Part shown: piece by piece, positions 1 through 23,007 of the stretch
Numbering within the stretch: position 1 is the first letter of the stretch
How the letters are laid out: each line of letters begins with the position of its first letter
Origin: Anisakis pegreffii
Taxonomy: Eukaryota; Nematoda; Chromadorea; Rhabditida; Anisakidae
Assembly: GCA_035041965.1 (NCBI GenBank)
Contig: JAPYMA010000100.1
Location: forward strand, 124,001 to 188,000
DNA length: 64,000 bases
Direction: 5' to 3'
Made by a program: the position numbers and the translations under genes
Notes under the pieces: model-generated
What the model saw: the letters and a program-made list of their open reading frames with translations, nothing else
Told to the model about the DNA's origin: nothing
Databases searched by the model: none

Positions 1-318
1 GCGCAATGAAATATCGTGAATGGGAGAAGTCGCAATTGGACGATTGCAACGCACTATCAATGAATTTTATATTGATCTGTTCAGTTAGGATCTTAGAGAC
101 TATCGAACACAATACATTTGGCGGGGGCAACTCTTTTGATCCGAGAAATTATCGTTGGATACAGATGAGTTCAGTTCTGCATTTCCATCTCATGTGTAGG
201 GCGACGTGTGAGATGAATTTCGTGAAAATCTACGAAATGATAACGTTAAAAGTGAAAATTTCGATTTGCTGGCATTCGAAAATCATGTTGCTTCGATCTG
301 ATCAGAACTGATCATTTT

Positions 319-348
319 GTAGTGCGGCTTTTAAAAAAGCCCCACTAC
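319..348. repeat. Short inverted repeat (14-bp stem, 2-nt loop)
   Basis: GTAGTGCGGCTTTT, two A bases, then AAAAGCCCCACTAC; one mismatch in 14. No gene is recognised next to it. Confidence 0.6.
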
Positions 349-3300
349 AAAATTTTTCTTAAAAGAACGAACATCCCCGAAGTGATTATGTTCGCTCATT
401 CTATCTGCCCAAAATTGATTCTAATCCATTATAAAAAAACACTTCAAATTCCCACTTACTCTTGCTCATTATTCTACGTAATCGTTTTTTGTGATCGGCG
501 TTAATCACTCATTGTAACAATTCTTCATTTTTAGACTAAGACAAATAGCGGACTGGCATCGGCTGACCTTGAATGACTTTATTTCGAGATTGATTCAAAC
601 ATTGCAGTGTCATTCAAGCATCATGCACACAACGCATTCTTGCGAGATATAACCGAAAAAATATTCACAAAAAATTGCCAGTCCAATGAACTTCACTGAA
701 ATGACAAACAGTCAGATAGAATTTGTTAATTGAAAGTGCATTTTTTTCTCGGCCATCCCAGCATTTGGATTTTGCTTAAGAGTTTTTGTGTGTTAAAATT
801 TGATGGCATAAGTTGGAACTTATGACAGTTAGTCAGTCACACTGATTACGTTTTGGGAGACATTCATATTGTAATAACGTTGAAAAAAAAAGATTGATTA
901 ATAGATGCAGTTCACAGAAACAGCGAATGAATTCCCGAGCATGGCACACAAACAAAAACAAATAAATCAGCTGTCCCAATGAGTGATCAAGCATTATTCA
1001 TTTCAGCATAAACACGAAACCTCCTAGGAGATTCATTTCAACGGCCTTCTCGTTGATTCAAATCCGCAATTGGCAGATCATATTCTTCATTTTTTTTTCA
1101 GCAGTCAAAGTTTAACACTCTCCATTTTTCTGCACTTTTTTAATCGTAACGCTTGAGCACTTTCAAGTTAGGCTTGGAATTTGAAAAAAAAATCAGTTTT
1201 AGAGATATTCTAGTGGTGTATTAAGTACTTGAACTCGATTTTGAACCATATTTCCTCATTGGTCATGGCATTATTGCACTTCAAGTTAACATGAATCGGT
1301 CACGATATGCTGAGTTTGTGAACACGAGCCAGATAAAATAAACACGAGCACACGATATTTTCAAAGAGATCTAATTTGTATCTTATTATCCAGTTTGTCT
1401 GAGATGAGATATCTAAACCTATATCACGAAAATATCTAGTTTGTTTGAGACGAGTCCCCCAGTTCCAAGAATGTTCGAACGTTCTGTGAACGTGATCGCT
1501 GCCATTAACGAGATATTTTTGTGTTGTATGAAGCCCGTGAACACTCTCCAAGTTGGCAACAAAAAGCTGCACCGTACTTCATTATCAAAAACTCCTCAAA
1601 ACGATTCAACTGACTACAAAGACTCGTTGGGATGAGATTTGCATATGAATAAATCAAAAAATTCTCCTCATCTCATCGTCAATTGTTTAACATTCGATTC
1701 ACCGCACTGAATGCATTGCGGAGTGGCAAAATGCGATGAAGAAGTTCACAATCAGATGACTGCAACAAAAAGTCATGTATGACACAGCCGTTTATCATTA
1801 AGCGGCATTGGATGAAAACCTCCAACTTTGCAATTAATCATTCGAATCAACCAGTTGTAAATTCTCAATCATAATTCAATTTCAGAAATCATTTTTCATC
1901 TCGCGCAAACTTTTCGCCTAATTCACATTTCGCATTCGATGTTACGTATTTGTCCACTGCTTCTTGAATACAAACATGATGCTTGCGGTTTAAGCTTCTC
2001 GATCTAGCTCTCCTATTCGGAGCCAATACTCCATTTTTATCACTTGCCAGTGAAAGTGTCCTGGTTTTTCATGGGCTCGAGATCATTAACGGCTCAGAAA
2101 TCCCTCAACTGTTGATTCCTTGTCCTCTTCAAAAGATGAGCTAATCTGTTCTCTGTTGCACACCCATTTTCTTTAGCAATTTCTCGGAACATCACATAAT
2201 GATGGAATCAGTGCCTGCAAACGAAGATGATGAACAACGATGGCTCAAGATACTTTTCCGAATCACCTGTACCATCGAACTCTCCGAAAGACTCATTCCT
2301 TTATGTGAGAATACGTCAGTTTTCAAGTTGTCCATCCAAATGATCAACGGACGTTTCAGCAAATACAGATGATCAAGACGAGCAAAAATGTGGTCAAGAC
2401 TTACCTCAATAGACACTGGAAATGATTTGCGACGAAGTTTTCAGAAATTCAAGGCACGAAACACGAGCAATAATGGACAGTTGTGTTTTTTAGCTTTATA
2501 CGAAACCACAAATTTGGCAAACGATGTGAGAAGAATTTTTTTTCAAATGAAGCAGTATGACACAAGAATAGTGAACGAGATTTTGTGCAATACGATTGCC
2601 CTTCATGCATGGTCATGACCATTAGAGTAAACCAGTTGATAAAACCATGCCTTTTTCAGGCACATATGAGCATAACTTCTTCGCACAACGCTTTTCAAAT
2701 TTCTTCGGGTTTTTTGTGAAAGACTAAGGAATTTGATCATATGTACTTATATCAGATGCGCTGATGGAACAGCAGTGAGCAAAATGTAAGCAAAAGTATT
2801 AATTTGTTGGCATTGTACTCGCAGACAAGAACACTGAATGTGGATAAAGTCGGACATGAGCATGAGCACCTCAGGCATTATTCGAATGCACGGGAGCAAT
2901 AAGTCTAGAACATCTTCGTTGTTCTTCATCAGTGATAACATCACAATGATTTTTTGACTCAACAAAACAACAAATTTTCATCGCACCGTCAAATGTTATT
3001 CACGAATTATCACAATTTCCATACGCAATTTGCATGCGTGATTGCTGAATTCAATGAACCTTTCAAATTTTTTTTGAATGTTTCATTGGCATTCAACAGC
3101 AACAAGATGCGATAATACAGATGTCCATCCATGCATCCAACTGAAGATAAATTGCCGAAGTGGCCAGGCAAGTTCTGCGAATTAATCAGTGTTAGTGGTG
3201 ATGATAAACGAACGATCGAACGAACGAACGAACGATCAAACTCGCCGAAATATTCAATCTCTTCTTCAACGTTCTTTTTCATCGACACATTATCGACTCT

Positions 3301-5014
3301 TGAGCATTTTATTCGTCTAATTTAATTCGTTTATCTATAGAACATAAATTCCAAATTTTGTATTTTTAACTCTCTTTTTTTTTCAACCATTCAATTGAAT
3401 TGTTCAATACGAAGAAATATTTTAGTGAAGGTATTAGAGGACATTATGAGATGATAGAATTAGGAGCATTCGAATTGTCGAGTGTTATTCCAACAGAAAG
3501 GATTGTGGACGCAAAAAAAAATCAGAATCCAATCCTGAATTATGTCTCTGTCGTTGTGCTTGATTCTCTTTTGAAGACGCATTGTTGCCTTTTTTGTTTG
3601 ATGGCGATTCATTAAGAGTTGTTCGATGGTTGATCTGGTATGGATGCATTGCATGAGCATCTTTTTTTTGGAGGTGGGCAGGAAAATGTTACAATCGAAT
3701 GGACGTGTTGTGGGCTCCTTCAAAATAACACCTCTACTAATAGCCGTAGAACGAAATGAAATCATGTGAATACGGTTGAATACAAAACAAAATCGATGAT
3801 GGATGCATTAGGATTAGAACAGTGCTCACTTGCAACCCATTCCTCGTACGGTCATCACATCAAGAGGATGCATGTAATGAGTCAGTCCGGTTGAACCGGT
3901 TTGATGGACAACGGAAGGTGACCTAACGGTGAGAGTTTGTTTCATAGTTGCACATTGTAATGATATGATACGAGGGGATGATGTTTCATGCGTGTTTCTT
4001 AGCCATCTCAAATGATTACGCTTCTCGTTGATCTTCTATACGATTGAAACAATCGAACGGCAATAACAATAATTCAAACGAGAAATATCCCACTTGACAA
4101 CAATATTTATTGTCCACAAAAGATCCAATATTTCACTGAACGCAATTGCTGCGTTAAGAATCAGTAAATAAAATATGCAACACTCATTTGATAAAACAAA
4201 AATACGCAGTTTTTTTTTCTCTGGAATTAATTGACGCTCGGTTTGTGATCACGAGCGACCATTTCCGTATTGAGATTCTGATCATAATTCATTGCTCAAG
4301 TGATTCCATCTTCTTTCAGCCAACACAATTTCAGATAATTTATTGCGCAGTCATGAGTTTACAAAACATTTTTTTTCATAAATGCTCATTTCGGGCAACT
4401 GTTGAGCAACTGGGGCTTTGAGACGACATTCAAACGGATCTTCATTCTCGTTCGATCCCCTCTACATCCCTTTATCAGTGGTCTAAAGATTTTTTCTTTC
4501 CAGAAAATAGGTTCAGCTGTTTGCAAACGTAATTCGCAAAGAATATGAAAGTGATTGATCGAATCGTTTTCCGTTGGACACTTTTTGCAGCATCAAAGGT
4601 TAGCTGAACGAGACAACTTGATAAATTCATTGCAAATGAACAATGATTATGAGGAATGATAACATTCTTTGGTTTATCATGTTGACAAATATCCCGTTCG
4701 TTTTTTTGTTCTAATGATTACGCTAGGTTGCAATCAATGAAAGTTGCATTTTCGAGTTAAAAAAAGAACTGATATGAGTGGTACCTGCGAGAGGCATGAA
4801 AAGCGAAACAGCTGTTAGCTGCTTGATGTGAATGCTGGTCAATGACTGCTGCATTAATTTATGACTGAACATAGATTATTCTTGAATGAAATGCTCATTA
4901 TTGTTGTCTTCAAACATCTCTCGTTCATAAAAGGTTTGCTGATATTTTTTTAATGAGGGTGGATAGGCGTTCCACGACGGCGTCCGCAAATTGCAAACCA
5001 GTGTATTGTTCGAG
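349..5014. other. Gene-poor stretch upstream of collagen
   Basis: I find no exon with convincing codon structure on either strand. There is a short CGAA-type tetranucleotide run near 3211-3235 and many A/T homopolymers. Open frames here (up to about 100 codons) have composition typical of chance. The 3' half may contain collagen regulatory DNA. Confidence 0.5.
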
Positions 5015-5020
5015 TATAAA
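5015..5020 (+). promoter_or_regulatory. TATA-like box upstream of collagen
   Basis: TATAAA followed by AGGAG, 22 bases before the first ATG. A conventional start of transcription 25-30 bases downstream would fall at or after that ATG. Either the second in-frame ATG (5051) is used, the box is fortuitous, or the mRNA begins upstream. Confidence 0.4.
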
Positions 5021-5041
5021 AGGAGTGTTGCGATCATAATT

Positions 5042-7941
5042 ATGGCGCAAATGGAAGACCAAAGGGAGCGTGCATACAAGGCGGTCGCCTATGCGGCCGT
5101 CACCTTCTCGCTTATCTCAATCTTATCCGTCTGTATAACAATGCCAATCGTTTATAGCTTTGTTGATCACGTCCAACAACAAACCAAAAAGGATTTACAA
5201 TTCTGCAAAGTAATTTTCATCATTTTATCATAATCATCACCATCAATCTTTTGCCATTTGTCATTTATTTCATATCATTCATTTCGCATTATCACTCATT
5301 CAGTTCAATTTATTGTAGCTTATTGCAATCTGTATCCAAACTGTATTTGCTTACCTCTGCTACATCCACCATTACTATACCAAGATTGACCTGTTGATCT
5401 GATTTTGGTCATTTGATGTTTACGAATGCTTCCATTTCGGCGATTCATTGGCCCCTCTATTGTGGCCCTTAATCGCTCGGAATAACCACCACCATTGTAA
5501 ATAAACATCTGTTTTTGTGGGTTCATATGCCATTATAATGACCAGTCCTTTCTGAAACAAAATTTCTTTATAAAATTAAACGGATGTAGAAGAAGCATGA
5601 TTCTGGGCATGTTCGATTGAGACGATAGATAAGGGCATCAAAAAGTGACTTACAGATATCGTTTATTGAACAGATCATTATTTGTAAGTGCAGAGAAATG
5701 AATACAAGCCAGTAATGCTAATTTTTCTTCTCCCCGTTCAAACGAATCAGTTTCAGACATCAGCAAGAGACATAATGTCCGAAATGGCAACCAGACAACC
5801 AGTTAGCTTCGCAGCAATTGCGAACAGAACAAGACGTCAGGCTGGAGGATGTGAGAGTAAGCAATTCGATAAATGATAACGAAAGTTACTCTTATGACTA
5901 ACCAGTCCATGCCTCGTTAGCGGATAACGCCTAGATCAGTGTTGTACTGTGTTGCAAGCGTTTTCGTTGATCAACTGAAATTTGTTAAACACGGTAATTT
6001 CGAGAAAATCTAATGCGAATGTTTCGAATTCGCTGCGTTTGTTTTGGACAGCTGATTACCGTATCTTCTTCTTCAGTACAATTGATGCGCATTGAAACTG
6101 TAATTGATTCTCTCTTTTTACTTGATGGGTTAATTCGATCATGAGCACTCGGTCTGATCTTGTGAATTTGGTGATTGGAAGGTGGAACTAATTGACACTA
6201 AAGATCTTTGTTTTTGAGGTTGTTGTAAGCCGGGCCATCCAGGTAGACCAGGACCACCTGGACAAAACGGAAAACCAGGAATACCTGGCGCACCAGGACG
6301 ACCGGGTTAGTTCACAATCTGATTGGTTTATTGCATCAGTGGAAAACATTAAACTGTAGATGACACTCAGCAACGTGGTTCTGCTGAGTTTTTGCAATAG
6401 GGTGGTGAGATGCACTGATGCACACTCTTCATTGCTTCTCTTTTTGCATCATTTTAATACATAAACACCAAATAACCATCTCTGAAAATGACGGCCGGCT
6501 TCAATGAGAACCATTCGAAAATTGCTCTAAAACAAAACTGGATTATTTTACGATTCCTAAAATGATGACGAAAAACGACAATATTCTGGCAAACTCGAAA
6601 ATCGGAAAAGGATTGTTCAAAGGGATGATTTGACAAAAGTTATCAGCAGAACTTTTGCGTTGGAATTCAGGCGAACACATACACGTAAACGTGCAATAAA
6701 AATATATGAACCAGTTATGAAAAATCAGTTGACTGGGTAGTATTCAATCAACTAAAAAGATAATTTTAGGTACACCTGGACGTCCACCAGTGATCTGCGA
6801 AGAGCAAGACATTCCGCCGTGCAATCCATGCCCACCTGGTCCGCCTGGACCACCAGGACCAGCTGGAGCACCTGGAAATCCAGGCAGACCTGGACCTCCT
6901 GGAAGGCCTGGAAACAATGGTTTGTTTTAGAATCTATCATTTGTGTGAGTCTGCTGAGTGAAACGTCCGAAGTATTCAAGTTCAGTCTATCTAGAAGAGT
7001 TCAAAATTTTAAATGGAAGTTATCATTATGCACAAGAAATGATTCGTTTTCGATGATTAAAAAGTCATTTTGGCTTAAAAACTGAAAAAGGTTGAAGCGC
7101 TTGATGAAGAATGAGGCTGAGAGAGGTGAAATAGATGATGGGTAGGAATGCAATTAATTTAGTCCTAGAAAAAGTGTGTCAAACTGTAGTCGTATTGTGT
7201 TGCGGTGATTTCGTTGAAAATTATTCGCATACCTGTAACCGAAGAATTGTAACTGGAATGAATATGCAACTGGTTTTGAGCGTCGTCCATTCAACATAAA
7301 TCATTAATTCGTTCATATTCATCAAGCTTGTTGTGTTCATGCGAATTTTGCTTTATCGAAATAGCGATAACGATTTGGAGAGAAATTCCGCTATTCCATT
7401 TCGTATTTTGCTGATTAACGTCCTTCAAAGAGTTCACAATAAGTTGAATGTTCTTGGTTTGCAGTATTCAGCGCTTAATTTTAGGACCACCTGGTCAACC
7501 AGGACCGGTTGGCCCACCAGGTCAACCAGGTACACCTGGACCAGACGGTGAGAGAGGAGAACCAGGAAGACCGGCAGCAAGTACACCATCAATACCCGGT
7601 GATCCAGGACAGCCTGGAGAACCAGGTTCGTTTCTTTCACTATTTCAGCAGTTTTCAAACTGTCATAATGAGGCATGATCACATGATCTATCAAACTGAG
7701 CAATGTTTTTGCAGGACCTCCTGGACTCCCCGGACCAGACGGTAATCCTGGGCGCGACGGACAAGCCGGACAACCTGGACCGAATGGTCCACCAGGACCT
7801 CAAGGACCACCCGGAAATGCAGGTGCAGATGGAGAACCTGGTGCGGATGGACAGCCTGGACCACAAGGCGAGAGAGGTATTTGCCCGAAATATTGCGCCC
7901 TTGACGGAGGTGTATTCTTCGAAGACGGTACAAGAAGATGA
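5042..7941 (+). CDS. Nematode cuticle collagen, six exons, 290 aa
   Basis: Structural collagen secreted by the hypodermis and built into the cuticle. Exons by splice signals: 5042-5209, 5757-5856, 6219-6305, 6770-6919, 7485-7625 and 7715-7941; all phases match and give 290 aa. The N-terminus (residues about 8-50) is the Col_cuticle_N type: [20 protein letters not shown] then a hydrophobic segment and YSFVDHV. Exon 2 carries RTRRQ, the dibasic site cut by subtilisin-like proteases (BLI-4 type) before the triple helix. Cysteine clusters (GGCESCCKPG and [10 protein letters not shown]) flank interrupted Gly-X-Y blocks. The C-terminus [16 protein letters not shown] is a signature shared by one group of nematode cuticle collagens, so paralogue identity is not assigned. 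A TATAAA lies at 5015-5020 and AATAAA signals at 8021 and 8030. Start: ATG 5042; ATG 5051 in the same frame is a credible alternative. Exon 3 uses an unusual acceptor (TTTTGAG). Confidence 0.93.
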
Positions 7942-8020
7942 AGATAAAAGAGCGTTATATTGTAGTATACAACCAATTGTTTATCAAATGGCCTCGGGTG
8001 CTTTTTAAATGAAAAGTGGA

Positions 8021-8035
8021 ATAAATATAATAAAG
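8021..8035 (+). terminator. Polyadenylation signals of collagen
   Basis: Two overlapping-range AATAAA hexamers (8021-8026 and 8030-8035), 80-95 bases after the collagen stop codon, on the coding strand. Confidence 0.6.
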
Positions 8036-8041
8036 CGATTA

Positions 8042-10944
8042 TGATCCAACTCAATGATGATAATGATAATGATGATGATTAGTATTGAACAATGCTCGTT
8101 ATGAATGTGAATGAATTTATGAACGATTCAATGATAGAGCAAACCATACGAAAATGAAGTTGTTTCGTAATACAATTATCAAAGTTGATCCAAGCGAATG
8201 TTTAATAATGTTCCTATCATCATCAACCAGTATTCGCATGTGTGTGCAATGTGCGTTTGCTTTTGAGCATCGCACATTCCGCACTCATCATCCAATAACC
8301 AGTATCTTAGCGTATTGAACTGAATTGATGCGTTAATTTAATCAACAAGAACTCGATTCCATTACACTTTCAGTAAGACAAACAAGAAGAACCCGGTTCG
8401 TTGTGTCTTGTTTTCTTCAAACTTTTCTCATTCGTTTCTTTTCGACATGACTTCCGCCGCCACGTTCATTCGCTTTATCAGTTAATTGCTTTGCGAATGA
8501 CGGCTATTCCATACGAAAATCAGCTTGAATGGTGCTCTCGTCAGTCAACACGAAACAAACAAACTAATCCTATTAATGTCAAATTTATGTCATATCATTC
8601 ATCAGATTCATCACCTTTCCATGTTTCATTCAGTTTCATTGATAAGCGTTTAGGACCTGTCACAATGCTGCGGTAACAATAATTTGATACCAAAATATTT
8701 ACTAACGCTCGAACCTGGCGATGAATTCACTGAATGAATTTGGAAGTAGGTGAAGTATTTTGATAGGATAATAGTAATAGCATCAGAATGCCGGCAAACA
8801 AAAACTGACAGTGCAAGCAAAACTTGATGATATAAACCAGTTTCATCCGCAATATCAACTAACGCAAGAAAGTTTTTTTTTGTGTTGGAAGGAATGATCA
8901 TTTGACTTCTTTCTTGCCTGTAAAATTAATGACTCCACTCGTCCGAATCATACTGCAGTCAAAAAATTGTGCATCTAAAATGGCTGCCTCGTTCGAATTC
9001 AGTGTTCGTTTATGAAAGATCAGAGATGTTTTGGTGTCGTGAATAAGTGAAGAAATTGAATTTTGCTGCACTCCTCCAAATGTTTCTTGGCAGCATTTGC
9101 ATCGAGGAAAGAAACAGATGCTATCAGAAGGCCGTTATAATAAGAGAATCAACTGTTCGATTATTGGAAGCAGCTTTTTTGGCTTCCGCCATTTTATGTT
9201 TCATGTCGCAATTTGATTGATCGAAAACGAAACTTGATTTGCTCTTGTCCAATCTTTATGGCATCATAAAATCACATTTTTGCTGCAGTTTGACGACAAC
9301 GACGATAATGACAGTATTCTTTCGTTCAGAACAAAACGAAATGACTTTATTTCAACCGACCCAAACGCTACTCGAAATGAAGTGTTACAAACAAAATAAG
9401 AACTGAGTAATTCATACAGAATTGTGGGTAAATCAGCCTGCTAAAATGTCACCGACACGCTCATTATAAACGTGTTACGAAAAAGGAACACCACGATGTT
9501 ATTTTGATTTTGTTGTGTGTTCCATGAGCTTGTGCGCTTAGCTTTTTGCTCACATCAGTGTTGCACTCCAACTGTTTTCAATTCATTTCGAAGCACTCTG
9601 ACGAATTCACCTGAGTCAGTGAATTGAATTCAAGTGAATCGTGAGTGAGGTCAAGCAAACTGTTTCAAGTGAACAGAATGTTGATCGGATTTGTTGCATT
9701 TCAATGAATGGCTTCAAATCGTGTGAGGTTTCTGTTTGAACATAGGTTCGTAGAGACTCGATCTGGCGCATTTACTGACTGGGCTCTTCGTTTCCGTGAA
9801 ATTGAGAAGTATGATTCCCTTAGACGTAGCTGACCTTCGTTAAATGAATGATTATGATTGAAATCAGTAGAAGCCATATGGAAAAAGGCTTTCCGTAAAA
9901 CTTATCTGTTTCTTAATTAAATCCTTATTAAGAAGAATTGCAAGGCAATGATTTTAGAAGATTACTCAGAACTTGCCTTACAATTAGGAAATTGCTATTG
10001 GTGTTTATCTCAAGATATGGCAGAGCATTTCTTTGACAGAATTCATTCTCAGAATGCGATTGAGCGAAAAGAGCATCACTATAACCCAGATGCATCTAAT
10101 TTCCCTTTCGACTGATGTTTGGAGAAAAGAGTAAAAATTCTCTTTCAGAAAGCAGTTTAGATACTCACAATCACTTCGTACAGAACCTCATTTGTATGAT
10201 AATTGGTCAAAATATTTCCAAAAATTAGCATACAAATAGAATAAATGAATGAACATTTACTCAAAAACATTTTTATCCTCGTGAGGAAAACTGATGTAAA
10301 CAAATCCAACTATTTTCATCGGACTTTTCGGAATCTCAGAGAATCAAATAGCCACTGATAATTTCTAGCTTTGTTTGGATATAGGTGTATTTTTCATTTA
10401 CGTAAGCCGTGCTTCTTGAATGAACCACATAATGAGCCTAACGATCCATCACAAAAGAATCGTTGAAAAGTTTCATCGGACTCAGGATATTGTGCATCCA
10501 TGCATGAGCTGATCAAGTTTTTGCGCATGGAGATTATTGGCTACTCATTGGTGCAGTACAAATGCGCATGAGCATAATTTGAACGCGTGAAACAGCTCAG
10601 CGATCGATGCATCCCTTCCATATTTCGTTATTAACGAACATAGTCGAAGATCGATACAGCTGAGACAGTCCAGCTTACAGATGAAGCTGAAAAATAGTGT
10701 GAACACTAAACGAATTGCATGCCGACTGCAAGTGTAGATGAAGAAAGTGTGAGTGGGATTGGATGAATGTGCGATAGATTCGAGTTGAGTAAATTGAAGC
10801 AAGGATGAAGCTAGAGAGGGAGTGCATTGATGAAACGGAATAAAAGCACGATAGAGAAGATGTGGGCTTGGAGAGTGGATAATAATATTTGTTGAAATCA
10901 TCGATGAAGGATGCTCTGGCTGGTACTGCTTAAAGTGCGGAAAT
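8042..10944. other. Intergenic region between collagen and cmk-1
   Basis: No coding exon or RNA gene recognised. It holds a short GAT/AAT-rich simple repeat at 8053-8080. The last part should include the cmk-1 5' region; a possible splice-type acceptor (GCTTAAAG) lies just before the CMK-1 start codon. Confidence 0.5.
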
Positions 10945-20623
<9,679 letters not shown>

Positions 20624-20759
20624 CATTCTCAGATCATCCACTCATATCCAAATTGATTGCGTTCGTGAATGATTTATGTTTGTTCATATTCAAATGGGAT
20701 TTTTATATTTGCAGCGATAATTTTCAGTAAAAAAAACAGATCTCGTAAAATAAATCATT

Positions 20760-22930
20760 CATTTATGATTCAGCAGTCTACTTCATTGATTGATTGCAAT
20801 TGTGTGCAAGTGAAATGCATTGACAATTTCCAAGTGATAAATCATCTCCGGCTCTCCCTCGCCCGCTCCTTTGTTCAGTTCATAGGTTATGCGATGGTTT
20901 CCAATCATGAGAATCGTAAGATTCAATTGCAACGTGAAATATATGGCTGAACGTTTCGTCGTTGTATTCCAATGGCATAGCATGTTTCGATTCTGATGAT
21001 GTTTCTTGAGATTTCGTTCATTCAATGTAGATCGCAAAAACTCTCTCCAAGTTAGATTTCAATAGACCGCAGAAGATGTCAGTTTTTCGTTGACACAATA
21101 TCTGCTTCAATATCATTAACTGTTATCGTTTTTCTCCAGCGAGATGTCCATCCTCTTAGTCGTAATGGTATCTTATAGAAGGCTTAAAAACGAGAGATAT
21201 AAAAATATGTGGAGGTTTCCAATCAACACTAGAAATGACTAAATAATTACTTTTTCCTACGAGCATTTAGATTACGAAGATTTAGAAAGCAGTGGAATAT
21301 ACCGCAATATCAAAGGGACTGAATGATTACCACAATGTCAACGAGGATTTCATGCCTTCAATTCCTTATTTTTACGTTTCATTATACATTCATGAGTTTA
21401 TTCAGTTTACATATCGCATACCCGCCGTGTGCATATGCCTGATTCATCAATCGTATTCCACATCACTTGGATACTTTATGAAATCATAAAAATTTCACCA
21501 CCTTGTCAACTGCTTTGTAATCTTTTTTTCTTCGAATCTAAACATTCAGTTACCTTAATTTTCATACTTTTGAATTTTTCGAGTTATACGCTACCATATT
21601 TTTGTGTTTGCATAATAAAAGTGTCTTTGAGCATCGTTTTTAACTATTTGAATCTCCAAAACACATAATACACTTGCAGCAGCAAGAAAATTGTATACTG
21701 GCGAGTGCATTTAAGAGCAATTCAAAGTGTCGAGAAATGGATGCGGAACATTTTAAGTGAGCACGGAAAAAATTCAATTTGCGAAATCAAATAATTTGAT
21801 ATATTTTAAATGTGCTAAATTCTGTTGTGAAATAAATCGGTGACAGTTATTTGGATGTAACACTTTCTTACAAACGAAGACATCTATCAAATATTTTGGT
21901 ACCTTAGCAATTGCCACGTTCAGCATGAATTTGTAATGACCGCTATCTTATCGATATCGACTCTATCAGTTGACGCTCGATTCTATTTTGTGTTTATGTT
22001 TGACGTATTGAGAGCATTCATTTAATCTCGAATACAATTTATGATTCCCTTAACACGGACGGAAACGAAATTATAGTCAGTATTTTGAGGTCGCACTGAA
22101 TCGGTTTTAATCCAGTCAGTCAAATTGATAGATTAATTTAATCAACAATGAATAAATTTTCTCTCGATTCAGTAGCATACACGTAATTACGAAGCTTGAT
22201 GCACTTACTATTTCCACATAAACATTGAACTGGTAGTGCTGCAGCTACACGCTATGCGTCACGATTTGGATTTGACGCTCGTGTCAAGAAGCTATAGCCT
22301 ACGCATAAAATCGCATGATATACTTCGTTTGAAATCTGTTTACGTTTACAATTTTTACACGTGCTGAAGTGCAAGAGCGCGTTCATGTATGGAAATAAAC
22401 GGTGGTAATGTACGAAATGACCACTTCTACAATCGACTTCGAATCATGAGATGAATCTGTTTCAATCATATCTACTTAATTTACCCTCTAAAACTGCTAT
22501 ATCTGAATGCGAATATTAACGACATTTGAACCATCTCACAACAGAGGCATTTGAACCACGTGCTTACACAAAACTTACACAAATTTGGCCTTATTAAACT
22601 CTCCATATACATTTCACAAATCCAATACAATGAAAGATAATGGTAGTCAATCGTAACCGCATTAATGCATGAACAATTGTTGGTCAAAATTTTCATTCAC
22701 GGCTTTAATTTCAATCCAATATTTAGCAACTATTTAAAGAAATCCTCGTTCACCATTACTTCTGCATGAGCTTCCAATTACAGCTGTTCAGAAGACCGTG
22801 AACAATGTGTTGCATATAGTGACTAAGTTTTAAACGAAGTAATTCATGCAAATATATTGAAATTGCAACTGGACAGCATCATTGCATTTATCGCATTTAA
22901 CCAGATGAGCCAGAGCTTTTAAAATGCATA
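20760..22930. other. Stretch with no recognised gene
   Basis: After the cmk-1 polyadenylation signal I see no exon with both good splice sites and coding character on either strand. Confidence 0.4.
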
Positions 22931-22933
22931 GAC

Positions 22934-23007
22934 TAGTCTCAAAGCTACCAAAAAGTTTGTTGCACTCTGCAAAGAGTGCAACAAACTTTTTGGTAGCTTT
23001 GAGACTA
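22934..23007. repeat. Perfect 35-bp palindrome with 4-nt loop
   Basis: The left arm 22934-22968 (TAGTCTCAAAGCTACC...) is the exact reverse complement of 22973-23007; the loop is GCAA. No target-site duplication flanks it. A transcript would fold into an uninterrupted hairpin. Confidence 0.9.

Noticed and set aside
7434..8054. Several minus- and other-frame open frames over the collagen exons
   Set aside because: They are shadows of Gly-X-Y coding sequence, whose repetitive CCA/GGA codons keep all frames open.
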